The translations under genes and the position numbers were made by a program. Source: Chytridium lagenaria (Eukaryota > Chytridiomycota > Chytridiomycetes > Chytridiales > Chytridiaceae). From it: a stretch of 64,000 bases of DNA. The stretch spans positions 115,093 through 179,092 of the forward strand of contig JAHLKC010000083.1 in the NCBI GenBank assembly GCA_025449115.1. Direction: 5' to 3'. How positions within the stretch are numbered: the first letter of the stretch is position 1; every line of letters begins with the position of its first letter. The notes under the pieces are model-generated. The model saw only the letters and a program-made list of their open reading frames with translations, did not search any database and was not told the origin of the DNA. Shown one piece after another: positions 1 through 11,002 of the stretch.

Positions 1-193
1 TGGCTTCATCCAGGATTGACTCGCATGGGAGGAATGAAGGTATGTCGTCCACTTTGTTGGCTTCATCCGCCGTTAGGTTGTCCGACCGAGGGATACAGGG
101 ATAGCGCTCGCGTGATGTGAGAGGTATGTGCAAATTGAGGAGCTGGATGCCCGTGCCATGGGATTCAAAATCAGGAAAGCACGGTAGCTTCAT
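1..193 (-). CDS. 5' end of an unidentified protein, cut by window edge
   Basis: The minus strand is open without a stop from an ATG at 193-191 to the window edge, 64 codons. It begins MKLPCFPDFESHGTG and reaches IPSFLPCESILDEA at the edge. Composition is protein-like and the frame has no low complexity, whereas the competing plus-strand frame is rich in rare residue mixtures. I do not recognise the family. Whether the ATG at 193 is the true start or lies within a longer exon is not decidable, since stops upstream were not systematically checked. Confidence 0.4.
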   Translation of the reverse strand, partial: MKLPCFPDFESHGTGIQLLNLHIPLTSRERYPCIPRSDNLTADEANKVDDIPSFLPCESILDEA

Positions 194-803
194 GGTGTTA
201 GGCTGCAGTGAAGCGTTCAGGCTAATTTTAGGGAGAACACGTAAGAGTCGGAGTTTACCAACTCAAAATGGCAAAAGCCCATGCAACAATATTTCACGTT
301 CCGTTATTTTTGTAAATCAGGGATATTGCAAAAAAACTCAAATATATAGGGGGTCTGCAAAACGCAGCGGTTTGCAGACAGTCGGTATGCAGGGGGGTCG
401 GCGTAATGCATTCTCCTATAAATATTGCAGCCATGAACAACAAAAACAACCATCCATCCATATTTAATATACATCATATTCTATTCTATATCTAATAAAT
501 ATATATATAATAAATATATTCTACTCTCGTTCATTCATCCATTATTCAACTCCCTTTCCATCTACATACTATTTATTATGTAGTTCTATATCTATTTCTA
601 TTCATTCTCACACACTCATCTATATCTATATTTATATATTTATATATATAATGGATCATAAGCAGTACTTTAATAATACGTTATTCATGTTATTAAATAG
701 CTATGAGTGTGAATAGTATTTATAGGTCTGATTGTATCTATCATATATGCATACCTAATGTTATCCAACCCATCATCTCTATTCTATACTACTAAATAGT
801 ATG

Positions 804-829
804 TAAATAAATAAATAAATAAATAAATA
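804..829. repeat. (AAAT)n microsatellite
   Basis: About six consecutive AAAT units, directly visible. Confidence 0.9.
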
Positions 830-959
830 ATGTGTTTGTCAACATTCATCATCATGTACCACCATACTGTGACAATTCAACAGACTCACGCGACCTCAAA
901 CCATCCTTTTTATCCAATCATATTTAATATTTAGAGCTCAAGCAGCACACTGCACGCCC

Positions 960-960
<1 letters not shown>

Positions 961-990
<30 letters not shown>
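961..990. repeat. (CAG)10 microsatellite
   Basis: Ten perfect CAG units. They lie outside any gene I can support, about 250 bp upstream of the small gene at 1.25-1.9 kb. Confidence 0.9.
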
Positions 991-992
<2 letters not shown>

Positions 993-1463
993 ACAACAAG
1001 CACACCCCAAATCGGACCCCCAAGCCTTTAATAGGAAATAACTCTTGATAAATAATTAAATAATTACTATATACTGCACACGACTATAAAAAGGTGCCTC
1101 TTCTTCCCAGACCATTTTCCGTAACCCTCAACATTTATCCTAACCCTCTACTTCTTTCCACCATCACACCTATATACTAGCTAAAACTCTCATACCATTT
1201 ATTGCATTAAAACCCTCCCTCCTTCAAATTTCCTTTTATCATCATGTCCTCCTTGAACTCTCCTCCACTGTTCGTCAACAAGCTACAACTGCTGCCTCCA
1301 TCGCTGCTGCCTCCGCCGGTGTCCTTGGTAAGTAAAAACTGATTTCCATTTCATTTATATTCTTATCCACCTCTCCTCCATCCCTACCGTACTCTCACGT
1401 CAAAACTAACCTCATCCTTCCCCCAAATCCATCCCCTCATCAGCCTTTGCAGCTTCATCCAAA

Positions 1464-1910
1464 ATGCTTCCTCGCATGACACACCCTCTCGCCCTTCTCT
1501 CCTCTGCAGGTACGTCTCATCTCATTCCTTTCCCCCCCCAATTTTCCCTTCACTTCGCCACCTCTCCCCACCCCAAACCCACGAACCCCCCCAACATGAA
1601 AAAGCCTGTCACCCACCATCTGTGCATGAAATATTTAAATCGATTGTCAATCCCGTCGAACCTTCGGACAACCCTGTACAACACACCTTTCCCCAAAACA
1701 AATTTCCCTGTTATCGATCGATCACTGACCACTTTCCCCCCCCCACAAAAAAAAAATACAACAGTCTTTACCGTTTCCATTGCTTCCATTGCTTTCACCA
1801 ACACACGCTCACACCTCGAAACTGCATCCGCTGAAGAAATCTGGAGGAGAAACAAGATGGAGAGGCAGGATAGACTTCGTGCCGCTCTATTACCTGCCGT
1901 CATTGCTTGA
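1464..1910 (+). CDS. Small two- or three-exon protein, unknown function
   Basis: Exons 1464-1509 and 1765-1910 join in frame across a GTACGT..CAG intron and encode 63 residues from the ATG at 1464. They include a hydrophobic stretch (VFTVSIASIAFT) and a charged C-terminal helix with RRNKMERQDRLRAALL. An upstream exon ending at 1327 (donor GTAAGT, acceptor CAG at 1443) is open in the same frame and adds an alanine-rich segment such as QQATTAASIAAASAG. I found no ATG in that frame, so the true start may lie in another exon or behind an indel. The architecture (Ala-rich helix, membrane-like helix, basic tail) suggests a small mitochondrial or membrane protein, but I recognise no family. The 1510-1764 intron is 255 nt, a multiple of three, without in-frame stops. 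Confidence 0.5.
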   Translation: MLPRMTHPLALLSSAGTSHLIPFPPQFSLHFATSPHPKPTNPPNMKKPVTHHLCMKYLNRLSIPSNLRTTLYNTPFPKTNFPVIDRSLTTFPPPQKKNTTVFTVSIASIAFTNTRSHLETASAEEIWRRNKMERQDRLRAALLPAVIA

Positions 1911-2845
1911 TCATTTTCCATCGTTTATAAAACATCCAATTTTTTATTAAACCACCCCCCACCTCTTGCTGCTCCTCTTACTCATCATTTGTATATAAAT
2001 CAAAAACCACCTCGTTCTCCTATGTTTTGCTGATACGTTATTGAATAAAGATTCACTGAATATATAATATTTTGGTTTGCTTTTCTGGGTTTTGGTTCGT
2101 CTTTTTTTGATTTTGTCAAAACATTGACAATCATGCCTCGCCATCCCCGTTCGGAAAGACAAACTCAGCCAGGCTCAGCCCGCCATATATCACTCTGTAC
2201 GCGCAGTTGCCAGCTCCATCCACCTCCATTTCGCTCGTTTCTTTCACCATGTATTTATTTAAATACATAGCCAATCGAACACTTACAAAAAAAAAAAGGG
2301 CCACCCTACATTCCCTTGAGCATCATCCATATTCTAATATCATTCACGAAATCACTATAGAGTGCCAATATCATTCACTATACCCATTTTTCATTTTGAC
2401 GGCACGTCCCCATTCCTGTATTGTTTCAATCCTGGTGATAACAGAGCAACGCGCCACTTTCCTGTTTCATCGTCTCCACCAAGTAAAAAAAAATCTAAAA
2501 GAAAAACGTCGCAACGCGATACGTTCACCACTCTATAACAACCAAAACAAAAAATTCACAAAACCAAGACAAACATATATTGAGGTTCTTTCTTAATCTT
2601 TCCACAAAATCACAATAGAGGTCCACATCAAACAAAATCATCCCTTCTCAAACAGTCACCACCGTCAACGCAATCGTAGGCGCAACAGTCACCCCCACCG
2701 TCGTCGTCACAGCAGGCCCAACATACTCGTAGGCACAGCAGTAGGCACCGTCGTCGTCCCAGGCGCCCCACCCCTCTCACCATCCTCTTCCCACCAGGCA
2801 TCGCCGTCGCAACCACAAGCGACACAAACGGTCCAACCGTCACCG
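1911..2845. other. Intergenic stretch, no supported gene before the 3' part of the carboxypeptidase
   Basis: Between 1911 and about 2630 I see only AT-rich sequence; a plus-strand open frame at 2207-2596 has no features. From about 2635 to 2845 the minus strand continues a Thr/Val-rich coding-like composition from the neighbouring carboxypeptidase, in shifted frames. It reaches a stop near 2640 after an APTIALTVVTV-like segment, so the carboxypeptidase tail may really extend this far. Confidence 0.5.
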
Positions 2846-4780
2846 TCACCGTCGTAGCAGCAGGTCCCGCCACAACCGTCCCAGACACCGTCGCGTCGTC
2901 ACATTCACAGCAACCGTTTTCGCCACCGTCATCACAAGAGGCGTCACACCCGCTGTCGGAGGGGTGGGCGTGCCATTCGACCCCGTGGCGACAACCACGC
3001 TCACCGTCGGCGCGACCGTGATGGTGAGGGTGGTCTTGGGGGGGGGGCGCGGTGGTGTCGGCAACATAGTTCCAGAGGGTGAGGACTGCGGCGGCGACTT
3101 CAGTGCCGGATGGATGATTTGGGAGGCGGGGAGTTGGAAGCCAGAGGACCCGGTGTCGCGGAGTTCGACAGCGTAAGAGTAGGTCACGCCGAGGTTGTTG
3201 TAGGTGTAGTCGACGGAACCACCGGATGCTGGAAGAGAGGAGATATATACATTGTTTGGTTTGTGTGTTTGAAAAAGGATGAACGTAAAGAGGGGGTGGG
3301 AGGTATGGTGTCTTACCTTGGTAGATGGTGTTGCAGATGTCACCGGTTTTGAAACTAATGTTGTTGACGGCCTTCAAAGATGCGGCGGCTTTCTGGGAAC
3401 CAGCGAGAAGGGTAGCGTAATCCTTCACTCTAACACTGCAGCTGTATCCGTTGCTACATAACAAAAAAAAGAACCAATAAACAAACATTTCAAACCCAAC
3501 TCAAGCAACCACCAAAACACAAACGATAAAAAAACACTCACGGGAACATCCACAACTGCGAATACGCATGAAAATCAATATACGAAATCACATTCCCCAA
3601 ATTCTTAATATAATCCGCAATCGCCTTTGCCTCGGGTGTCGAAAACGCCGCCGGACCATAATAATCATCCGCGCACTGATTCGACGACGCTCCAGGTTTC
3701 GACCAGGCTGCATCAAAATTACGATTGGGGTCCGTCCCCACACAGGAGGACCCTGTATTGGGTTGACGGTTTTTACGCCACATGCGGTTGGAACTGGACG
3801 CCCGTGTGTAGGCGTACCCGTCCACGTTGAGAACGGGGATGACGGTGAAGGTGAATTTAGTGAGGAGAGATGAGGCTGAGGGGTCGGTGGCGAGGAAGTT
3901 GCCGAGGTAGGTGACGACGGCAGGGGCGATCCATTCCCTGAAAAAAAAGTATAAGGGTTAAGATCATGGTGAATAATAAGGGGAGAATGTCTTTTAAGTA
4001 TAAAGGTGAAAAGAAGAATGGGAAAAGGTGACCAAGGATGTCGTTCAAGTTATAAAGGTGAAAAGAAGAATGGGAAAGGGTGACCATCTTACCTAGCGTG
4101 AATACCTCCGTGGAACACAATATTCTTTGGTCCACTTCCAAACTTGAACCCAGGGATATCCACTCCCAAATAAGTTTTCCCAATCGACACCTTAGTCGCC
4201 CCCGGAAGTCCGCCCAAAAACGCCGCATAAGTATCAGTGCTCTGATAATCACTAAAAATGGCAGGCGCAGCGAGAGGCGCAAAGTTCCCAGCCGCAAGAG
4301 ACGATTCAAGGACCGCAGAGTTTTGGACACGGTGGGCGTCCTCTTTGTCAACAAGGTCTTGGACGTCTTGAATAAAAACTGTCCAGGAGATGTCGCGGAG
4401 GAGAGTGTTCTTGAGACGGGGGAGGGATGTGGCCGGGATACTGGAGAGGGGGGGTTAGGACTAGGCGTTGGATAGCGGGTGAATAAAATGGAAAACACAC
4501 CGGATATCCACTTGTCCCCTCATGTTATGCGACCAGACGTCAAGATCCAGACCATCCTCCTACAAAGACCACACACATCAGCATCATTGCAATTATACGA
4601 CAGAGGCACACTCAAACTCACCTCAAGATAATGCTGCAACGCCTCAAACTTGGCATCAGTGTCAACGTTAAACCTCAACACCTTATCCCCCCTGAACGGT
4701 CCCGCAAGTTTAGCAGGTGCAGCCGCAAGCGCCGAAGAAATGGCGACAAGGCCGACCACGATGGTTGAAAGAATACGCAT
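2846..4780 (-). CDS. Secreted zinc carboxypeptidase, M14 (carboxypeptidase A-like)
   Basis: Six exons: 4780-4622, 4559-4501, 4440-4093, 3937-3542, 3453-3317 and 3228-2846, all GT..AG and in frame (493 residues as read). The start gives a signal peptide ([19 protein letters not shown]). A prosegment with [15 protein letters not shown] follows, then the catalytic domain. The first zinc ligands are in GGIHAREW, split by an intron; the substrate arginine region is [10 protein letters not shown]; the third zinc ligand is in [14 protein letters not shown]; the catalytic Glu is in [13 protein letters not shown]. Such enzymes remove C-terminal residues from extracellular peptides. At about 3108-3118 the frame slips: the expected [17 protein letters not shown] helix appears in the next frame. 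The downstream Thr/Val/Pro-rich tail also changes frame several times. A TATAAAAATA box lies about 65 bp upstream (4843-4852, minus strand). Confidence 0.92.
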
Positions 4781-5928
4781 AGGATGAGGTCTCAACAATA
4801 TGAGGGGTATGGGAGGTCAAGAAAACAGGAGTGTTGGATGGGTATTTTTATAAGGGGGATGGGAGATGTGGGGAAGACATGGTGTGCTCTTTCTTCGCAT
4901 CCCCACTTCCATTTCTTGACGCAGCATCACCAGTCTCAGTTTTCGGAGATGAGTGCGATGGAGCGCATGGAGGAGCGCCGTTTGCCCGAATGCAGAAAGC
5001 CCTTGCGAGGTTGGGGGTGGGGTAAATGAGGCCCCCCCGGGCGATCCTTCCAGTGTTTGCTGCGCCTGTGAAAAGTATAATAAGATTTCGGACTTTTTCG
5101 TAACTTCGTGTGTTTACTAAAATGGGAAGGGGGCCCACCTTGCCACGCGCTTTGTTTTATTTTTGGCAAAGTTTTTTTAGACTGAGGAAAGAAAAGGCGG
5201 GGTAAAGTTGGGCGTGATGGCCATCCTGAAGGCGTCATATGGGTTGTTTTTTGGGGTGTGTTTCTGTTGATGGTTTCGTGCATCGGGTGGATTCGACGTG
5301 GAGAGTTGGGTCTGGGACGGCTTTGAGAATGCTTTTGTTCCCCACAGACTCGCTTTAAAGGAAACAGGCGTCTGAGGGTTGCATGCTTTATAGATGATGA
5401 ACGATGCTCTGCTCAAACTTATAGGAATATGGATCTACAGCTGGACCCTTGAGGACCACCTCTTGACGACTTGCATTGTAAAGCTTATTATGAGAATTCG
5501 GTTTATAGGGGTCGAGGAATGCTTGATATTCGTGACATCCTTCTTTCTGGATTCGGCTTCATCAAGCAGAGACGAGTTGAGCCTTCTCAGAGACGTGTTA
5601 GCCAATATCGCAACGTCATTTGTGGGGAATGGCTGAACGTCCAGTTTCAACGACAACCCACTCTACCATACTATCAATTGCCATCTGAGATACCCACTAT
5701 GGAGGGTGACTGATGAAAAGGCTCACGAGTATCATAGCGATACAACATGAAAACCATATCATCGATAATTCCCATCATGAAATAAGAGTTCTTTCCAAGA
5801 TAAAAATGAATCCCATACAGTAATAAGAAAACAGTTCTCTCCAATATGTTGGCCGGTGCATGCCTTAATAAGAAGCCTCGCTTCCATGTCCCGTTTCACT
5901 TTTTTTTGCAACAAGGTTTGTCATATCA
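4781..5928. other. Intergenic region with no supported gene
   Basis: Contains the carboxypeptidase promoter on its left side. Several short open frames on both strands (for example 5435-5656 minus, with a NTSLRRLNSSLLDEAESRKK stretch) could be an exon of an unassigned gene, but I find no splice partners or family resemblance. Confidence 0.4.
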
Positions 5929-7034
5929 ATGGAGGACGATGAAGGCGACAAACACAGTTCGCAAGACAAGAATACTGGGAGCAACGATACCAGAACAAGT
6001 AAGGCACCTTTTCACCATACACCTCCCAACCCGCTTCCATCCTTTTGAATAATCTTGACGATTTTTTTTTTATGTAGAAACACTGGTATGTCTTTGAATG
6101 GGTGAAGGGTTGGGAGTTTTATAAGGATGCTTTGATCCCGCTTCTGGGAAGGACGATAGATATTGCATCTTGGATGTGGGAATTCGGCGATGAGTTGGGA
6201 TATGTTTAAGGACGGGTATGAGAAGCAGGTGAGAAAAACTTTGAAGATTGAGATGGTTGGGCCATCGAAAAGAAAAGCCCTTGTTTATAGGCGGGCCCTA
6301 GTTATTTTCTTTGACCATCTTTAATACTTTCTCATTCCCCCTTTCTTTCGATACATTTACTTTTCAATACTTCCTTGCGTCCTTCCAATTCTTTTTTTCG
6401 CTTTCCCATTTTCTTCACATATAAATGTGTTGAAACAAAAACAACTAAATATTCAATAAAGGTGAACGTCGATTACTCTTCCTCTGTCATTGATCATATG
6501 GCCCAAAAGTACGCCGATGCGGCACCGTCAGTTGAATGGAAGGTTGCAGATATTTTTCATATGGAGAAACGTTTGAAGAGGGAGAGTTTGATGTTGCAAT
6601 AGATAAAGGCACGTTGGATGCATTTTTGACGGGTGAGTGAGCGTTTCTTCGTTTACAGTGGTCATTGTTTCGTGGGTTCGCCGTATTGTCGCTTTTCTCC
6701 ATTTTCATTTCCGTTCTTTCTACGTCCCCTTCCACATCATTCTCTTCACACCATTCGTTTCCGTTCATTTAAGCTTAACTGTATTCGATCGCTTCCCACA
6801 GGGTTCCCCGATGAAGACCCTTGGAGTCCCTCTCAAGCCGTCATTACATGCGCCGAATCTTACATGACCCAAGTGATACGGATATTAAAACCGGGAGGTT
6901 TGTTTATTCATATCACTTGGGCTCAACCCCATTTTCGGAGACGGTTTGTGGAGGCTGTGCAGGGGTTGGATGTGACTGTGAAGAAGGTGGGGACGGATTG
7001 GGAATATTTTGTGTATATTGGACGGAAGGTGTGA
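5929..7034 (+). CDS. SAM-dependent methyltransferase, METTL13/EEF1A lysine methyltransferase-like
   Basis: Exon 1 (5929-5998) begins MEDDEGDKHSSQDKN. Exon 2 has YVFEWVKGWEFYKDALIPLL, then after a 1-nt slip the SAM-binding motif I ILHLGCGNSAMSWDMF. The next exon carries VNVDYSSSVIDHMAQKY (motif with acidic SAM contact), then, after a second slip at about 6557, EFDVAIDKGTLDAFLTG. The last exon has RILKPGGLFIHITWAQPHF and ends at 7034. This order is that of the EEF1A-KMT4/METTL13-like family, which methylates lysines on translation elongation factor 1A; the substrate here is inferred from family only. Both slips look like lost single bases in GG or similar runs. Confidence 0.8.
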
Positions 7035-7213
7035 GTTGGATTTTGTAGGGGATTAGGGATAGAGTTAAAGGGAAGAATAGACATGAAGTTTGAGTAAGCT
7101 TAAATTATTTAATCTTTGCCTTTGTCGAATATATGGGGATGTATAAAGAAGAATGACTAGTGAAAGGTCACAATATGCATAAGAGTTTAATGAGCGACCT
7201 GCATCAAATTGTC

Positions 7214-8332
7214 TCACTTTGTTTTCCCAAAAATGTCTCTCAAAGCTTTGTGAAGAGCTTCTGGATGCGGAGGCATGAAAATCTCTCGCAATGTGGCAAG
7301 TAAATCAGAAATATCATCTACCCGACCTTGAGTACCATTCAAGAGAGCAAGATGCCATTCCTAGCGGTAATTGGAAATCGTGATGAAAAGCATCGCCTCT
7401 GTTTTCTTTCGAGTCAACGAGATCCACGTCAGCATGCGAGCCTATGAAGACCCTCTCTGCAGCATAGACTATGATTGCCGTAGTTGGGACCAGTCTTGAA
7501 CGTCTTACAGTGCAGTATTAGTAAGATTCCTTCCAACCTTCCGACTATAGACTCCATAAATTGACGGAATTCATTGAAGAAAGTCTCCTTATGTACCCAA
7601 ATCTTCAATACCTGGACTTCTAATTCTCATCAGCATGTTTTCAATCGCTGGATGTTAATGAATTGGTTAACTATGGAACGCCACCAAGAGTTTTTCCAAG
7701 CTTGAGGGACTTTCGGTCTTATATGAGTTCACCGAGCACCCAACAACCCTCATGGCCAAATAAATTACAATCTTTGGAGTCTTGGGGAAAAGTTGAATAA
7801 GAGTTTGGAGATCGAGTTGCGGAAGTTTGACAACATCGATGCTGCATTCGAACGCGGAACGCCAGCAGTATGCCTCGATGCATTTGTTTGAGGAGTAATA
7901 CGGGCGTCGGGCAAAGATTTTGTGGGGCATTATTGAAGCTCCAAACCTTACAGATCTTTAGCTCTCTATACCTTTCTCATCGAAAGGGTTGGCGATTCTC
8001 GACACTGTTTTGGTGAAACATTCAACTCGAGCATATTGCTTTCCTCTCGGTTTATAGTGTCAAGAATTTGCTTAGATCTTAGCTTGGGGAGGTATCTATA
8101 CAAACCATCCGATATTGAAGGTAAGGCAAAGCGGACATATTTTTCATTTTCGATTGCAATAAGTTGATGAGATACGAATATTTATTTGTATTGATTTATG
8201 GACCATCCTTTTCAGTGGCCGTTTTGCGCGAATCCACAAACTCAACGACTTGAGAAGAGTGGAAGCAGAAACGTTAACGCAAATCTTGGAAAAACTATCG
8301 AAGGGATTAGAAATCGGAAAATTACTCACCAC
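7214..8332 (-). CDS. F-box/LRR-like protein, frame-broken
   Basis: From about 8332 leftward the minus strand reads an F-box-like helix set (NPFDSFSKICVNVSASTLLK, then LSLWIRAKRPLKRMVHKSIQ). Leucine-rich segments follow, such as LPQLDLQTLIQLFPKTPKIV at 7667-7930 and RVFIGSHADVDLVDSKENRG. The C-terminus is DISDLLATLREIFMPPHPEA, with a stop at 7214-7216. The segments lie in different frames, needing four or more slips or unrecognised introns. F-box proteins recruit substrates to SCF ubiquitin ligases, but the assignment rests only on helix pattern. Its 5' end overlaps by about 10 bp the last codons I assign to the neighbouring transporter, so one of the two boundaries is probably wrong. Confidence 0.4.
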
Positions 8333-10289
8333 TTTGCTTAACGTTCTCCAGTTCCACCTTTTGCATCATCAAAGCACCGCCCATCCAAGAAGTGACAAAC
8401 ATAGACCAAGGATGGACGCGTATCGTTGGGTCTCCGCATAGGCATCCTGAACGACCATGACTTCGCGAGGCCCAAGGAATGTAATGTAAAAGAGGTTTGC
8501 TACAACGCTGTCAACGTCCAAGACGAGAGTAGGATCTGCAGCAACGCGAGAGCGAAGGATGGTGGGTAGGACTCGGTTCCACAGCGACCCACCGAACGCG
8601 ACACCCATGGCTCCACCATAGAAGACGACAAAGTCCTTCATCGTAACGCCGATTGCGAGATCTATGATGGCCGTATGAGTGAGGATTGATACGACTAAAA
8701 AAAAAAAGAGAGGAGGGAGGAAAACTCCTACTTACCGACGTGATCAAGGGAGCCCTGCAGCCCGATGGACGCTGCCATAGACGCTAATCCTGAACCGAAA
8801 CCGGCCAAACCCTGCACCAAACCAAGCTCCACCAAACCCGTGTCCCTTCCCTTTGCATTGATTAACAACCCCATCGCTAGAGTGAACCCGATGATCCCCG
8901 CCCACATCCATCCACGGTACCTCTTTGTCCACTGCATCCCCCAACCAGCAATCACAGTACCAACGGCGAAACCAGCAGTGTAACCGTACTGGATGTACCC
9001 CGCAACGTCAAGAGATGTGAACTTTGTGACTTGAAGGTAAGGGTTGAACCAGTAAATCGCGGCATTCCCAGCCATGTATAAGGAGAATGTGACAAGGAGG
9101 CCGCCAAGGACAGTGCGGTTACGGAGGAGGCGGAAGGGGATGACAGGATGAGAGGCAAGTTTGGCTTCATGGTAGAAAAAGAAGATCATTAGGAGAATGC
9201 CGGCGATGAGAGGTCCGATAATGTATGCTATTAAATATGTAAGTAATGAAAAAAAAGAAATGAAATAGGAAACTAAAGCAAATACTCACGAGAATTCCAT
9301 CCACCCTCAAAGCTAGAATTGAGATTCAACGGAACCAAAATCCCGACCGTGCCCAACGTGATAGTGCACAAACCGACGACATCCAACTCCTTTGCGGTCT
9401 TCACTACATTTGCCCATCGCAATGAGGTCGTGACCTGATCCATAAAATTATTTTTTTTCCCTTCAACACCGTTCTCGAGCTTCCACCTCTTTTCAGCCCT
9501 CGAGAGACGCCGATGAGAACGATGGTCACCGAGACTGCTGACATGATACCACCGATGCGGAAGATCCATCGAAAATCTATGGGAAGGAGTTTGGCAGCGA
9601 CGTAGGGAGCGAGGAAGCCGTTGAAAAGGAGGGGGATGTTGAGATAGGCGGAGATGGAGCCACGGAAAATGATAGGGACGATGTCTGTGGGTTTATATAA
9701 AAGGTCAAGATTTAAACATTTACACGTTGAAGACATGAAGTTAGTAAATTTACCTGCAATAAGGATATTGGACACAACAAAGAACGCCGTCCCGCCCACA
9801 GCTTGCAGCATTTGACCCGCGAACAGAGTCCAAATGAATGGATATGAACAGAACGTACGCGAAAAACGTGATGAGATGGAGATGATGATGGTTTCCTTTC
9901 TTCCAAAGTATAGAGAATTTTGCGAATGCAGGCTTAAGTGCAGCGTTGATGATGTAGGGGAATGAGCAAGGTAGACTTGAAATGTGAGGGCGTTGAAGAA
10001 GGAGAGGATGTTGTAACGCGGTGAAGCTCATGGATTCTTCGAGGTTGGAAGAGAACTGCATCAGAAAATGCTGTTGTGGGTTAATAAGGTCATGTGTAAG
10101 TTAGGGAAAAACAAGCTTACCCAATGTAAGGATGATAACGTCGGTCTTTGTCCATCTAGTTTGTGATATCTTTGCACCTAATTCGGCGTCGGCAGGGCTC
10201 TTTTTTTTCGGATGAAGTCGGGAGGGTTGCAAGGACGTGGTGGGGTGATAATCGACCCTACGGCTGCAGCTCGCTCTTCCTGTCGTCAT
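8322..10289 (-). CDS. MFS transporter, siderophore-iron transporter (ARN/SIT)-like
   Basis: Exon 1 starts at 10289 (MTTGRASCSRR) and ends TKTDVIILTLG. Later exons give SNLEESMSFTALQ, IINAALKPAFAKFS, YFGRKETIIISIS, TLFAGQMLQAVGGTAFFVV, DIVPIIFRGSISAYLNIPLL, PVIPFRLLRNRTVLGGLLV, GMQWTKRYRGWMWAGIIGF and GFGSGLASMAASIGLQGSL. These match the order of 12-14-helix siderophore/H+ symporters of the fungal ARN/SIT group, which import ferric siderophores. The 9750-10061 exon switches frame at least four times in about 200 bp, and another slip near 8370 separates GWAVL from a final MMQKVELENVKQSGE. Function is inferred from family; substrate unknown. Confidence 0.75.
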
Positions 10290-11002
10290 GCTATGGTTTA
10301 TACAAGATGTTCAGGGATGTTGTTTATGTCAGGGCATTCCAACTTCTATTTAAGTATCTGCAAATGAGCTATGGGAGCAGTATAAGTTGAATTCTCATAA
10401 CGGAACGGGTCTTCAGGTGCAAGCTATTCCTCAGCTTGCGTTTTGCGGATGTAAGATCAATCGGACCGTATTAACGACGCTGACGTTATTTTGAGGTAAA
10501 TATGAACGCGTCGGAGCAGGGTTATTGTTATTTTTATTTTTATATATGCGTTTAGTTTGATCTGAACAAACAAAGAATCTCATGGCTCAGTTTTTCTCTT
10601 TTTCAGTTTTGTGATGCTTATGGATGAATAAGTAAGAAACAAGGTTACCTTAGTAAATACCTAGTGCCTTCTATGGGCCACGCGAAAAAATCATCTTTGT
10701 CCGTGAGGATATTGGCACCTTTGGACTTTTGATCATGCCTTCCGAGGGGATGCGCCATGGCACGTTGACAAGGCTAGTTCCGTGTAACAATTGAAAACCT
10801 TATTTGAGTCGGAACAAGCAAGCCAATGAAGCCATCTCTCTGCATCTTGTTACTTCAACATATCATGTATATCCGAATCTATACCCGATGATGGACGGCA
10901 CTTCCCGTCTGCTTCATCTTGAAGGTCATTGCAGATTGTAGATAGTTAAATTTCGGACCTCTTTTCGTTGATAAGATTGACTTTGACACTCATTCGTTAA
11001 AG
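10290..11002. other. Divergent intergenic region
   Basis: Lies between the minus-strand transporter and the plus-strand oxidoreductase, so it should contain both promoters. I see no gene in it. Confidence 0.6.

Larger units (their letters stand above)
194..1243. other. AT-rich intergenic stretch with simple repeats
   Basis: No convincing gene is visible. The stretch contains TATA-like runs around 480-660, an AAAT microsatellite near 804-829 and a CAG run at 961-990. A plus-strand open frame from 117 to 467 overlaps the edge gene antisense and has no recognisable features. Confidence 0.6.

Noticed and set aside
117..467. Plus-strand open frame of 116 codons
   Set aside because: Overlaps, antisense, a better protein-like frame at 1-193 and shows no domain, signal or splice logic.
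2207..2596. Plus-strand open frame of 129 codons
   Set aside because: Runs through AT-rich sequence with A-runs; residue composition is not protein-like.
8322..10289. Calling the MFS gene a pseudogene because of its many frame changes
   Set aside because: Similar slips occur in conserved genes throughout the window and complementary breaks in GN paralogues point to consensus error; reading kept as a gene with a warning.
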